64,000 nucleotides of DNA, taken from the NCBI GenBank assembly GCA_030018275.1, contig JASEGB010000004.1, positions 58,456-122,455 on the forward strand, read 5' to 3'. Below, in pieces: positions 8,408-17,078 of this stretch (positions within the stretch are counted from its first letter, which is position 1; each line of letters opens with the position of its first letter). The notes beneath the pieces are model-generated. The model searched no databases, was not told where the DNA came from, and was given only the letters and a program-made list of their open reading frames with translations. The position numbers and the translations under genes were made by a program. The DNA comes from Actinomycetota bacterium (GTDB taxonomy: Bacteria; Actinomycetota; Aquicultoria; Subteraquimicrobiales; Subteraquimicrobiaceae).

Positions 8408-8815
8408 TCAACAACGTTCCCTTCTTCTAAATCTACAACCTGAACAAAACTCGGCTTTATCCACAGGTTTTAAACAATAAGTTCCGAGTTCTTTCCAACA
8501 AGGTTTTGATGGATTTATGCGCTGACCTGACCCTTTGGGTCTGCCTCCAGAACAATATTTCCTCTGCCAGCAGGGGTACATCTGGATAAACCTTTTCACT
8601 CCAGCCAGGTTAAGTCCATCTTTCTCAATTAGATTATGAACAAAACCTAAACGCTTAAGATCCAGGCTGGAATAGAGCCTTCGGTATCCCTGACGAGCGG
8701 GATGAATAATTCCATTTCGCTCCCAAATTCTCAAAGTCTCCGGATGAACTTTTAGCATTTCAGCCACGATGCCGATCGGGAATACGGGCTTATCTTCCTC
8801 AGGAATCAATATCAT
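8408..8815 (-). CDS. MerR-family regulator with cysteine-rich C-terminus
   Basis: 135 aa. Residues 10-75 form a MerR/HspR-like winged helix (FPIGIVAEMLKVHPETLRIWERNGIIHPAR, QGYRRLYSSLDLKRLGF, NLAGVKRFI). The C-terminal half carries eight Cys (CWQRKYC, CWKELGTYC, then CSGCRFRRRERC), a plausible Fe-S or zinc sensor. First gene of the leftward set running to 940, and a palindrome overlaps its promoter (8836-8863), so autoregulation and control of the operon by metal or redox state are likely but unproven. Confidence 0.87.
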   Translation of the reverse strand: MILIPEEDKPVFPIGIVAEMLKVHPETLRIWERNGIIHPARQGYRRLYSSLDLKRLGFVHNLIEKDGLNLAGVKRFIQMYPCWQRKYCSGGRPKGSGQRINPSKPCWKELGTYCLKPVDKAEFCSGCRFRRRERC

Positions 8816-8835
8816 ACACCTCCAAAGACACTTCC

Positions 8836-8863
8836 ATTATAATATACAAATAATATTTGTAAA
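8836..8863 (-). promoter_or_regulatory. Promoter with overlapping palindromic operator for the MerR-led operon
   Basis: Reading leftward: TTTACA at 8863-8858, a 16-base spacer, and TATAAT at 8841-8836, about 20 bases before the regulator start. The dyad TACAAAT...ATTTGTA (8845-8861) spans the -35 and spacer, the usual place for MerR-type regulators to bind. Symmetry is perfect except for the central base triplet. Confidence 0.6.
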
Positions 8864-9097
8864 AAACTTCAAGAATTTTTTTGAGATAATAGTTCAATAT
8901 TTCCATGGAGGAAACGGCTTTTCCATCCTTAAAACCTCCTAAGTCATTTTCTCTTAAAGGCATCAAGCCTAGCTCTGGCAATCATATTGCAATGCGTAGT
9001 TCGCCTATCAATCCTATTTACTCCCGAGGGTCTAACCTTTGAAATCTTAATGCCAATTCTATTCATGCTGTACTCCAGGTTTTATGATTCCCGATTA

Positions 9098-9814
9098 TCA
9101 TATTAAAGTCGTTAATAAAGTACATACGAGACCCAAAACTATTCCGGCAGTTGTCAACCTAGGATATTCTCTGATCTGAGCTGATGGTAGCAATTCCTCC
9201 ACGGAAATATAAACCATGAACCCCGCGGCGAAAGCCAGGGAAATTCCCAGCACATACGATGAAGCTTCTTTTAAAAAATAATAACCTATAATGAATCCGA
9301 CCAATTCAAATAATATTGTTGTGGTGAGTATCATAAAGGATTTCAGTCTTTTTCGCGTTATTCCGTATAAGGGCACAACGGTTGCAATATTCTCCGGGAT
9401 GTCTTGCATCGCAATTCCCAATGCAATTATGATTCCCAGCTTCCATGCTATCGCAAAACCCACGCCAATCGCCAGGCCTTCGGGTAAATTATGCAAAGCT
9501 ATACCGATAACGAGCATGGCAACGCTTCTTTTAACGGATGGCTTCTCTTTCTTCACCAATTCCGGGTTAACATGGGGCAATAGATAATCCACACACCTCA
9601 TTACAAATATCCCAGCTAAAAATGAAATTGCCACCGAAACTGAGGATGCGATTCTTAAACCCTCTGGGATCAATTGGAAAACGGAAATTGAAATCATCAT
9701 TGAGGCAGCAAAAGCCAAAGACCCGTATAAAAAAATTTTACTTGGTATTTTAATGAGGCCTATTAATGCTCCTAAAGTTTGTCCCACAAAGATTAGAAAT
9801 ATTATTAGTCCCAT
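9098..9814 (-). CDS. ZIP-family divalent metal transporter
   Basis: 238 aa with about seven or eight hydrophobic segments. The metal-coordinating helices are visible: HNLPEGLAIGVGFA (about residues 112-125) and MQDIPENIATVVP (about 136-148), matching the HNxPEG and (H/Q)xxPE motifs of ZupT/ZIP4-8. Transports Zn(II), Fe(II) or Mn(II) inward in characterised homologs; the ion here cannot be told from sequence. Length is within the usual range. Stands alone between the MerR promoter region and a DUF123 gene. Confidence 0.88.
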   Translation of the reverse strand: MGLIIFLIFVGQTLGALIGLIKIPSKIFLYGSLAFAASMMISISVFQLIPEGLRIASSVSVAISFLAGIFVMRCVDYLLPHVNPELVKKEKPSVKRSVAMLVIGIALHNLPEGLAIGVGFAIAWKLGIIIALGIAMQDIPENIATVVPLYGITRKRLKSFMILTTTILFELVGFIIGYYFLKEASSYVLGISLAFAAGFMVYISVEELLPSAQIREYPRLTTAGIVLGLVCTLLTTLI

Positions 9815-9907
9815 TTCTCTCCATGATTAACTGCACTGGTCATTGCAACGTAAATGTGATATCTTTCCTTTTTGATTCGTTGGGAAGATTAAATCAAACT
9901 GTTTCAC

Positions 9908-10327
9908 TCATCCCACAAATACTTTGGGAGATAACCCATTCTCATTCAATACTCCCCTAACAATTCTCCTTAAATCATCAAGGCTGGAAAAATAAAAAAG
10001 ATGGCTTTGGCAACCACAATCGCTAGAGCCGAAATTCGCAATGGAATTGAAGTATCTGCTTAAACCCCGAGCGATATTGCACTCTTTCTTCTCAGTAGTC
10101 TCAGCATAAATAATCTCCACCACTATAGCTTTAGCTACAAGATAATCGATATGCCAGCGAAGATTCTTCTTAAGTTTCCTATGGCGATTAATTCTCGCTT
10201 TTAGGCTACCCAGAGCTGAACCAATGTATACGTAATATCCGAATTTAAACTCCACCGGCCCAAGTTTGCCTATCTCAAATTCGTCATCCCTGGGTAATTT
10301 CAGCAATAATCCATAAACGCCTTTCAT
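9908..10327 (-). CDS. DUF123 / GIY-YIG-like protein
   Basis: 139 aa. GVYGLLLKL at the start, GYYVYIGSALGSLKARINRHR in the middle and LRWHIDYL later correspond to the DUF123 family, a variant GIY-YIG nuclease fold often fused or adjacent to endonuclease III. The GIY-like (GVYG) and YIG motifs, the Arg and the catalytic-region His are present. Biochemical function is not established. Ends with a C-rich DCGCQSH segment typical of the family. Confidence 0.85.
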   Translation of the reverse strand: MKGVYGLLLKLPRDDEFEIGKLGPVEFKFGYYVYIGSALGSLKARINRHRKLKKNLRWHIDYLVAKAIVVEIIYAETTEKKECNIARGLSRYFNSIANFGSSDCGCQSHLFYFSSLDDLRRIVRGVLNENGLSPKVFVG

Positions 10328-10341
10328 TTTAAATTATCTCT

Positions 10342-10606
10342 ATTATCAACGAGTTAGGTTTGCATTTTAGGCATTCGAGGGAGGGGTAAGTGCTTAAGAA
10401 ACGTGTCGGAGCCTCGCCTATGAAAACTTTTGAACAGATTCACAGTTTTATAGCGAGGCGAGACCCGAGCGGCCCCGAAGGACTCGTTTCACTCGCCAAC
10501 AGGGTAAATGGCCTTAACTGCGCCTGCCCCGTAGACGCGACAGCGTTCTTCGGGGTGTTTTCGGAGCACTTCACCCCGACCATAGTGTTAACCCATCTTG
10601 TTAAAT
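10342..10606. repeat. MITE-like element with inverted termini
   Basis: About 265 bases. The left end reads TATCAACGAGTTAGGTT, the right end GTTAACCCATCTTGTTAA, whose complement TTAACAAGATGGGTTAAC matches the left end with few mismatches. The interior holds a large dyad (GCCTCGCCTAT near 10411 with ATAGCGAGGCG near 10450) and no coding sequence. Two further copies of the left terminus occur at the right edge of the window (63914-63931 and 63954-63971), so the sequence is mobile. It abuts and supplies the last codons of the DUF364 gene. Confidence 0.5.
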
Positions 10607-11422
10607 ACATCTTAGTTGATCGGTGAAATCCTCTCTTCTAAACCATATCTTTCTGGCACACTTGCCGATTATGTCACGGGTCCCACCACCACTCTCCACA
10701 ATGTCCATGAGCATGTTGGCATCGAATATCTCAATTCCGCCTACCGCGGTCGCCCCCCTCATGAAAAACGGTTCGGGAAGCATTGAAGAAGTGGGCCCGA
10801 CCACCATCACTTCTTCCGAAATTTTAGCTCGCTGTAAGTAATCCTCTATTCCCCCATAAACCAGCGCCGATCCCGTGATTATGACGGCGTGGGCACCCCT
10901 CACCGCGTCACCGACTTGAGCAGGGGTAAAATATCTAACATTTGGACATTTTGATGCTTGTCTTTCGGATAAGCAGCGGGCCCGCCTGCCGGACGGGCAG
11001 GTCTGCTCACCAGACAGGAAAGACTCTCGCTCAACTACTCTGATTTCCTGTGCAACAGCAAATCTCCTTACCAAGGGGGTAAAAAAGCCAATCATCGTTA
11101 TAATCCTGCCCTGGATATCTATACACTCAGTGGGGTCTCCATGCCTGAATTTTAATCGTTGGGGTATTATCAGCCAGGAGAGGGCATTTATGGTGGCAAT
11201 TCCGGTGGCTCGCTCCATCAAATTATTACTTAGAGCCAGTTCAGCGAGGTGGAAGCCATCTTTCAACTCAATGGGTATCGAATCCATCTTTGGTCTATAT
11301 GCAACACCGGCTTTTTGTCCAAGTTTAACCGCAACATAACGATCACCAATGGAAATGCGATTTACCTCTGGAGGCTTAGGGATCTGGTTGTGTAATTGAG
11401 CCAGGAGTTCATCTAATATCAT
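10601..11422 (-). CDS. DUF4213/DUF364 putative heavy-metal chelation protein with in-frame palindrome insert
   Basis: 273 aa. N-terminal DUF4213 (SIGDRYVAVKLGQKAGVAYRP) is followed by the Rossmann-like DUF364 domain (GRIITMIGFFTPLVRRF, AHAVIITGSALVYGGI, MVVGPTSSMLPEPFFMRGATAVGG). The family is proposed to bind heavy metals; no reaction is known. Residues about 133-154 (text FLSGEQTCPSGRRARCLSER) interrupt the normal short loop after VVERE and are encoded by a GC-rich palindrome at 10960-11024. The C-terminus is provided by the adjoining repeat element. Starts six bases after feoB, so part of the iron operon. Confidence 0.85.
   Translation of the reverse strand: MILDELLAQLHNQIPKPPEVNRISIGDRYVAVKLGQKAGVAYRPKMDSIPIELKDGFHLAELALSNNLMERATGIATINALSWLIIPQRLKFRHGDPTECIDIQGRIITMIGFFTPLVRRFAVAQEIRVVERESFLSGEQTCPSGRRARCLSERQASKCPNVRYFTPAQVGDAVRGAHAVIITGSALVYGGIEDYLQRAKISEEVMVVGPTSSMLPEPFFMRGATAVGGIEIFDANMLMDIVESGGGTRDIIGKCARKIWFRREDFTDQLRCI
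10960..11024. repeat. Palindromic element inside the DUF364 coding sequence
   Basis: Outer arms GTCTTTC (10960-10966) and GAAAGAC (11018-11024), middle arms AAGCAG and CTGCTC, inner arms CCTGCC (10985-10990) and GGCAGG (10996-11001). The element keeps the reading frame open in the gene and encodes an Arg/Ser/Cys-rich loop not expected in the family. GC content is far above the flanks. Confidence 0.7.
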
Positions 11423-11427
11423 GGTAA

Positions 11428-13125
11428 TTATAGGATGAGATTGAGTAGGCTTCCCACCAGGATGGCACCGACTATCATTATCCCCGCCGATTTCATCATA
11501 TCCTTTACTCCCAATTCTTTAACGAGAACTGCAAAGGTAGCCACGCAGGGGAAATACATTGTTAGTACTACGCTTGCAATGATAAGTTGCTTCATGGTCA
11601 AGCCAAGAGGCAATAACATCCCCACCGCCACGTCCTTGCGGAGGAATCCAATGATCAAAGCGGCGGCAGTCTCTTTAGTAAGACCTAAAAGTCCCACTAT
11701 CGCTGGTGAAGCTATTCTTCCGACAAAATCAATTACTCCCAAGGTATACAGAACATTAGCAATAAATACTCCCAGCAGTACATAGGGAACTCCTTCTTTC
11801 AGAAAATATTTTATTCGCATCCACAGCTTTTTTAAGAGAGCTCCCCAGTATGGAATTCGATAAGGCGGAATCTCTAAAAATATTTCTGGGCTTTCCCCTT
11901 TAAGAAGATTATCCAGTAAAGTACCGAGGATGACCCAGACTATAAAGAGAGTAACAAAAACTATTCCTAAACCCTGGGGTCCGTATTTGCCTACTAAACC
12001 AGCAACGACGGCAAGCATAGCTGTGCAAGGAACACATATAGCCGTTAACGTAGCAGCGATGAATCTTTGTCTCCTCGTTTCCAAAATTCTTGTGGCTAAA
12101 ATTCCTGGAACATTACACCCCAAACCGAGCAACATGGGAATTATTGCAGAACCGTGTAACCCCAATCGATGCATAACATTGTCGATTAACACAGCTAAAC
12201 GTGGAAGATAACCGCAATCTTCCACGAAGCTTAAAACCAAATAGAAAGAGAATACGTAAGGCAAAACCATTGCAAAAGGAACAAACAAGCCCGTAGTGAG
12301 GACCCCCATGGACTGAGCATAGTCTATCTCCCCTTTTATTAAAGTTCCAATCAGGATATTGTGTAGAAATCCAGGTCCTAGTAGCTGACTTATTTTCATA
12401 ACCAGGGGTGTGTAAAGTTCAAATAGAGGCTCAAATACATATCCGATTAATCCTTCACCGATGAATCTTATGATTTGAAAAGCAAGATACATGACGAGTA
12501 TGGAGAGAGGAATTCCCGTCGCAGGCTTGATGCTCAAATCTCCCAGTTTTTCCATAAGAGTGTGATGGCGATGGGTGACGCTTTGGACCTGCGCTATCAT
12601 CTTTCCAATATCCGCCCACTTTTCGTGGTCAGTACTTCTATAAGCTGAAATCCTTGCGTGTGGCAAGCGGGAGACTAGTTCCTTGATTCCCTCACCGGTG
12701 ACAGCAACGGTGGGCACTACCGGTACCTTTAAAAGTTTCTCAAGCTCCTTTACATTGATCCTTATCCCTATATGCTTAGCTTCATCCCAAAGATTAAGTG
12801 CAATAATTAAGGGCACCTTCTTCTCTATGAGTTGAAGCGTGAGGTACAAATTCCTTTCCAAATTTGTGGCATCAACGACCTGGATAACTACATCTCCCTC
12901 ATGTAGCATCTCCACAGCTACCTCTTCCGCCTTTGTGATGGGTTCAAGAGTATATGTCCCCGGGACGTCGATGACCTCTGCCCTCTCCCCATTGAGCTTC
13001 ATGGTACCCTTGGTAAATTCCACCGTGGTACCGGGATAATTTGAGGCAATGACATCGGTTCCCGTTAACCTGGAAAAAATGACACTTTTGCCCACATTAG
13101 GATTCCCCATGAGGAGTATCTTCAT
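11428..13125 (-). CDS. feoB: Ferrous iron transporter FeoB
   Basis: 565 aa. N-terminal G domain: GNPNVGKS (residues 7-14), the switch region NYPGTTVEF, DVPGTYTLEP and NLWDEA (NxxD). The polytopic C-terminal part has the Gate motifs (LSFVEDCGYLPRLAVLIDNVMHRLGLHG, LLGLGCNVPGILATR with the conserved Cys, and VLTMYFPCVATFAVL). GTP-dependent Fe(II) uptake across the inner membrane. It is shorter than many FeoB proteins (about 650-770 aa), chiefly in the guanine-dissociation-inhibitor helices. Its ATG overlaps the feoA stop by four bases. Confidence 0.95.
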   Translation of the reverse strand: MKILLMGNPNVGKSVIFSRLTGTDVIASNYPGTTVEFTKGTMKLNGERAEVIDVPGTYTLEPITKAEEVAVEMLHEGDVVIQVVDATNLERNLYLTLQLIEKKVPLIIALNLWDEAKHIGIRINVKELEKLLKVPVVPTVAVTGEGIKELVSRLPHARISAYRSTDHEKWADIGKMIAQVQSVTHRHHTLMEKLGDLSIKPATGIPLSILVMYLAFQIIRFIGEGLIGYVFEPLFELYTPLVMKISQLLGPGFLHNILIGTLIKGEIDYAQSMGVLTTGLFVPFAMVLPYVFSFYLVLSFVEDCGYLPRLAVLIDNVMHRLGLHGSAIIPMLLGLGCNVPGILATRILETRRQRFIAATLTAICVPCTAMLAVVAGLVGKYGPQGLGIVFVTLFIVWVILGTLLDNLLKGESPEIFLEIPPYRIPYWGALLKKLWMRIKYFLKEGVPYVLLGVFIANVLYTLGVIDFVGRIASPAIVGLLGLTKETAAALIIGFLRKDVAVGMLLPLGLTMKQLIIASVVLTMYFPCVATFAVLVKELGVKDMMKSAGIMIVGAILVGSLLNLIL

Positions 13126-13358
13126 TCCCCAATCTCCTTGACGAAAATTTTCATGGCCATGCCCCTTCCCAAAGCAACACGGGTCCCATCAACCTCGACA
13201 ACGATGGGACCCCTCAAAGGTTCGGAGGCTACCTTCCGCACAATCTTGCCAACTCTCAAACCTAGAGCCGCTATTCTCCTTTGAAAACCGAATCCACCCA
13301 CTACGGATTTTATCTCCGCAGGTCTTTCAACTTTCAGTTCATCTAAGGTTATCTCCAT
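13122..13358 (-). CDS. feoA: Ferrous iron transport accessory protein FeoA
   Basis: 78 aa, an SH3-like FeoA domain: GGFGFQRRIAALGLRVGKIVRKVA, then GPIVVEVDGTRVALGRGMAMKIFV. The ATG at 13358 is chosen over an upstream in-frame start at 13475 because it gives the family length and has AGGTG five bases upstream; the longer version would lie wholly across the 3' end of fur. FeoA binds FeoB in the cytoplasm and modulates iron transport. Overlap of four bases with feoB. Confidence 0.92.
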   Translation of the reverse strand: MEITLDELKVERPAEIKSVVGGFGFQRRIAALGLRVGKIVRKVASEPLRGPIVVEVDGTRVALGRGMAMKIFVKEIGE

Positions 13359-13362
13359 AATC

Positions 13363-13848
13363 TCACCTCGTGATCTCCTTTTTCTTCTTAAAATTCTTTG
13401 GATTCGTCTGGATTTTCCGACATTTTGAACAATAACCATAGAATTCCAATTGGTGATCGATGATCTTAAACCCAAACCTTTCGCTTAAATCTTCTTCAAG
13501 CTTGTTGACCATTTCCAGTCGGGCAATCATCTGCTCATCAAACTCCTCAACCCTGCCACATTCTAAACACACCAGATGATGGTGGTGCTCTGGACTAATC
13601 TCGTAATGACGATGTTCCTCTCCAAAGTCTAATACCTTTACTATCCCCAAATCTGCAAACAGGTCTAAGGTACGGTAAACAGTGGCCAATCCAATTGTCG
13701 GACTTTCCCGGTTAACCCATCGGTAAATTTCCTCCGCTTCTAAGTGTTTTTGTAATTTGCTGAGAGTTTTTAGGATGCGAATTCGCTGAGAGGTTAATTT
13801 AAAACCTCGCGACCTCATTTTTCTAAAATATTCATCTAACTTGTCCAC
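13363..13848 (-). CDS. fur: Ferric uptake regulator (Fur family)
   Basis: 161 aa. N-terminal winged helix (RGFKLTSQRIRILKTL, PTIGLATVYRTLDLFADLGIV) and C-terminal dimerisation domain with the His-rich metal site (HRHYEISPEHHHHLVCLECG) and structural zinc cysteines (CLEC, later CSKC). The basic tail NPKNFKKKKEITR is extra. Position directly before feoAB and the Fur-box-like promoter at 15742-15789 favour iron sensing over zinc or peroxide sensing. Confidence 0.92.
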   Translation of the reverse strand: MDKLDEYFRKMRSRGFKLTSQRIRILKTLSKLQKHLEAEEIYRWVNRESPTIGLATVYRTLDLFADLGIVKVLDFGEEHRHYEISPEHHHHLVCLECGRVEEFDEQMIARLEMVNKLEEDLSERFGFKIIDHQLEFYGYCSKCRKIQTNPKNFKKKKEITR

Positions 13849-13858
13849 TTGAAAACTC

Positions 13859-14539
13859 CTAAGTATTATTTTCCAGTGCTTCTAAAATCTTTCCGTCTTT
13901 CAAATGGTAAACGACCTTGGCGTGCTCAGCCATCTCTTCGTCGTGAGTGACCAGAATGATGGTTTGTCCCTGTTCATTAAGCTTTAGAAGTAAGTGCACA
14001 ATTTCATCACTTGTGGCAGAATCGACATTTCCCGTTGGCTCGTCTGCCAGTATAATTTTGGGATCATTAGCCAATGCCCTAGCTATGGCAACTCTTTGTC
14101 TCTCTCCCCCGGATAACTTAGTGGGAGTAAAGTGTAGACGTTCCCCTAATCCAACCAGTCTAAGCAATTTTTCTGCTTTTTTTCTCCTTTCTGCACGCGA
14201 CAGGTTCGTCTCAAACATGGGTATCTGAACATTTTCTAAAGCTGTCAAAGTGGGAATTAAATTATGCAGCTGGAAGATAAAACCAATCTTCTTAGCCCTA
14301 AACTCATCTAATTTTTTAACTCTTGAAAGATCAACATCATCCACAATTACCTTTCCCTCTGTGGGTCGATCCAGAGCGCCGAGCATATTAAGTAAAGTAG
14401 ACTTCCCTGAACCAGAGGGACCCATGATGGAAATAAATTCACCCTCAGATACCTGTAGATTAACACCATCCAAAGCCCTCACTCGCCCCCCTTCAAAAAT
14501 CTTCACCAAATTCTTCGTCCTTATTATCGTCTTATTCAT
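13859..14539 (-). CDS. ABC transporter ATPase, MacB/LolD type
   Basis: 226 aa from the ATG at 14539, which is preceded by GAGGTG at proper distance (an ATG 15 bases upstream is also in frame). Walker A GPSGSGKST, signature LSGGERQRVAIARAL, Walker B IILADEPTGN, and the H-loop LVTHDE are all intact. The type VII ABC family (MacB, LolD, FtsE-like) drives extracytoplasmic processes such as lipoprotein release, toxin or peptide export. The permease is the next gene upstream. Inclusion ahead of fur-feoAB hints at an iron-linked export or siderophore role, which is an inference. Confidence 0.92.
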   Translation of the reverse strand: MNKTIIRTKNLVKIFEGGRVRALDGVNLQVSEGEFISIMGPSGSGKSTLLNMLGALDRPTEGKVIVDDVDLSRVKKLDEFRAKKIGFIFQLHNLIPTLTALENVQIPMFETNLSRAERRKKAEKLLRLVGLGERLHFTPTKLSGGERQRVAIARALANDPKIILADEPTGNVDSATSDEIVHLLLKLNEQGQTIILVTHDEEMAEHAKVVYHLKDGKILEALENNT

Positions 14540-14595
14540 CAAGCACCTCACCATTCGATTAGTTAGTATCTGTTTAGTAAGTAGTTGGGAGCTTG

Positions 14596-15714
14596 TTATT
14601 CGTATCTAAGCGCCTCCATGGGTGATAATTTAGATGCTTTGTAGGCGGGATAAAATCCGCCTACGATGCTAACTAATAGAGCCACAAGCAAGGCTCTAAT
14701 GAATACTTCCTTTGAATAAACGGGATCAAGAAAATTCTTAACCGCTGGCGCCAGCATAATTGCTTTGATTCCAATAATTCCTAAGATGATTCCTATAACA
14801 GCTGCAGCCAAGCTAATAAACAGAGTTTCTCCTAGGATCAAATTCAAGATCCTTCTTCTCTTCCAACCCAATGCTCTTAAAACCCCTATTTCTCGTGTTC
14901 TTTCAAAGACCGACATTATCATCGTATTCATTACTCCAATTCCTCCGATGATGATAGCCAAAACAGAGATAGCCCAGCTTGCCCCACTCATCATCTTAAA
15001 TCCTTGATCAACCTTACTAACTTCATCAACGGATTTTACGGTCACGAGCTTTCCCGGATAGGTCTTTTCAATGCGATCTGCAACTTCATTAATGTCCGCA
15101 CCTCTAGCAACTTTAACAAAAATCATGGAAACCTCATCTTCTCTTTTGAAGAGCTTCTGCACGGTCTTAAGAGAACCAAAAGCACCTCCGTCTTGCATGA
15201 CGTTGCCTGTTTCATATATTCCTGTGACCAGAAATTCCTCGCCGCCAATATTAATTTGATCTCCCACCTGTTTTTCGAAATTGCTGGCGGCAATTTTTCC
15301 CAATACTATTTCATCAGTACTTTCTGCCTTGAATGCTCTCCCCCCTGTGATATTGATTCCGGCAACATCAAAATCAGCTCTTTTTATCCCCAGCATCATA
15401 AAATAAGGGATGTTCTCCTGTTGGATAACTCCCATTGACACTCCCACTGCATCGTCTACTCCGGCTATCCTCCTGACATCTCTTACCCTCCTTTCAGCAA
15501 TTGAACTAACAATTAAATCAGCTGCGTTTGCTTGTCCTACTATGAAGTCAGCGTCGCCAGTGGTGATTAAATCCTCAAAGCTGCTCTCTAAGCCTGCAGC
15601 AAGGATACCCAGGGTAACGATAGTGGCGATTCCAATACTTATACCCAAAGCGGTGAGCAAGCTTCTGGTTCTGTGTCTAATCAAATTCCTGAATATCAGG
15701 GTGAGAAATGACAT
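14596..15714 (-). CDS. ABC transporter permease, MacB/FtsX type
   Basis: 372 aa from ATG 15714 (MSFLTLIFRNLIRHRTRSLLTALG). One N-terminal membrane helix, a periplasmic MacB_PCD domain of about 200 residues, then three membrane helices of the FtsX domain (SWAISVLAIIIGGIGVMNTMIMSVFERTREIGVLRALG, and two further). The GxGVMNTM...EIGVLRALG motif is diagnostic. Pairs with the ATPase 40 bases downstream. First gene after the Fur-box promoter, so the five or six genes to 10601 likely form one iron-responsive operon. An in-frame ATG at 15747 lies inside the putative Fur site and is less likely. Confidence 0.9.
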   Translation of the reverse strand: MSFLTLIFRNLIRHRTRSLLTALGISIGIATIVTLGILAAGLESSFEDLITTGDADFIVGQANAADLIVSSIAERRVRDVRRIAGVDDAVGVSMGVIQQENIPYFMMLGIKRADFDVAGINITGGRAFKAESTDEIVLGKIAASNFEKQVGDQINIGGEEFLVTGIYETGNVMQDGGAFGSLKTVQKLFKREDEVSMIFVKVARGADINEVADRIEKTYPGKLVTVKSVDEVSKVDQGFKMMSGASWAISVLAIIIGGIGVMNTMIMSVFERTREIGVLRALGWKRRRILNLILGETLFISLAAAVIGIILGIIGIKAIMLAPAVKNFLDPVYSKEVFIRALLVALLVSIVGGFYPAYKASKLSPMEALRYE

Positions 15715-15741
15715 AACTCTACTCTTTTTAGAAATAAATAA

Positions 15742-15789
15742 GAACAATTCTCATTCTCAATTATATTTTAAATTGAGGGCTTTTGTCAA
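15742..15789 (-). promoter_or_regulatory. Fur-box-like site and sigma-70 promoter of the iron operon
   Basis: Reading leftward: TTGACA at 15789-15784, an 18-base spacer, TATAAT at 15765-15760, then TTGAGAATGAGAATTGTT overlapping the -10 and start region (15742-15761). The repeated GAGAAT/GAATTG hexamers resemble the Fur consensus (three GATAAT-like hexamers). Because the operon it serves encodes Fur and FeoAB, iron repression is likely. Confidence 0.65.
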
Positions 15790-15816
15790 CCTTTCAATAA
15801 AAAGGTAACGTAAACT

Positions 15817-17078
15817 ATTGTGTGTAAATTCTTTTAATAGAAATATTTAGGGTGTATTCTCCCAAGATAGAGTAAAAAACAAAGGAGGAATACACCCATG
15901 AAAGATTTAGCAGATTTAACACTAACTGATTTATGGAAGGAGGTCAAGGACGAAGAGAATATCTGGGGAGATTTGAAATTGGAGGCCCAACAAGTATTAA
16001 AGAAACTCATACGAGGGGTTCTAGAAGTAGAGATGGTAAACTACCTTCAAGCAGAAAAGCACGAAAGAACTGAAAATAGAATAAGCTATCGCAATGGCTG
16101 TTATTTTAGGGATTTAGAAACTTCTCTGGGACTCATAACAGAACTCGAAGTTCCCCGAAGCAGAGATGGGGGCTTTGAGCCTACTGTCTTTGAATATTAC
16201 AAGAGAAGACAAAGAGAAGTGGAGCAAACCATAAAGGATATGTTTCTAGCCGGAGTATCAACAAGAAGAGTAGGAGAAGTCATAAGACCTCTTTTAGGCT
16301 TTGAGGTTTCTGCAACCACTGTATCTTCTATCTGCAAGAGCTTAGACAGAGAAGTTAAAAAGTATCATGAAAGATTAATAGAGGATAAATACCTCTATCT
16401 ATTTCTAGATGGCATTACCCTAAAGGCAAGAAACGTCTTGGAGGTTAAGAAAAGAATAGTGCTCTGTGCCCATGGAATAACTTGTAAAGGAAAAAGAGAA
16501 CTTATCTCCTTTAGACAAGCAAGGTCTGAATCTGAAGAAGCCTGGCAGGCTTTCTTAAATGATCTTTACTCTCGAGGTCTTAAAGGAAAACATCTAAGTC
16601 TCATAATAGTTGATGGCTGCCCTGGACTTTTAAAAGCCTTGGATATTGTCTATCCTTACATTCCTATACAACGCTGTTGGGTTCATAAATTACGCAATGT
16701 AGCTAATAAATTGCCTCAGAGAAAGCAAGAAGAGGTACTAAAAGGTGCAAAAGCTATCTATAAGGCAGAAAACAAAAAAGAAGCACTAAGATTATACTGG
16801 GAGTGGGCAAAAGCTTACCGCAAATCTTATCCTGAAGCAGTGGAGTGTTTGGAAAAAGACATAGATGGACTCCTGTCCTTCATGGACTTTCCTAGAAAGC
16901 ACTGGATAAAGATAAGAACAACCAACATCATTGAAAGATCTTTCAGAGAAGTAAGAAGAAGAACAAGACCAATGAGCTCATTTTCCAACTATAGGAGTGT
17001 CGACAGAATCATCTATGGCATTATTCATTACTTGAATTCTAAGTGGGAGAAGAAACCCTTGAAGGAATTTACACAATT
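15817..17078 (+). mobile_element. IS256-family insertion sequence
   Basis: An intact-looking element of about 1.26 kb. Inverted ends are recognisable: TTGTGTGTAAATTCTTTT at the left (about 15818-15835) and GAATTTACACAATTAT at the right (about 17065-17080), the latter running into the last codons of the transposase. A clear target duplication could not be defined by eye. The left end lies about 28 bases upstream of the -35 box of the iron-operon promoter. Confidence 0.8.

Noticed and set aside
8799..8981. Leftward 60-aa frame upstream of the MerR gene
   Set aside because: Would cover the promoter and operator dyad and has no family features.
10390..10626. Plus-strand 78-aa frame
   Set aside because: Sits inside the MITE-like palindromic DNA; composition and repeat structure explain the open frame.
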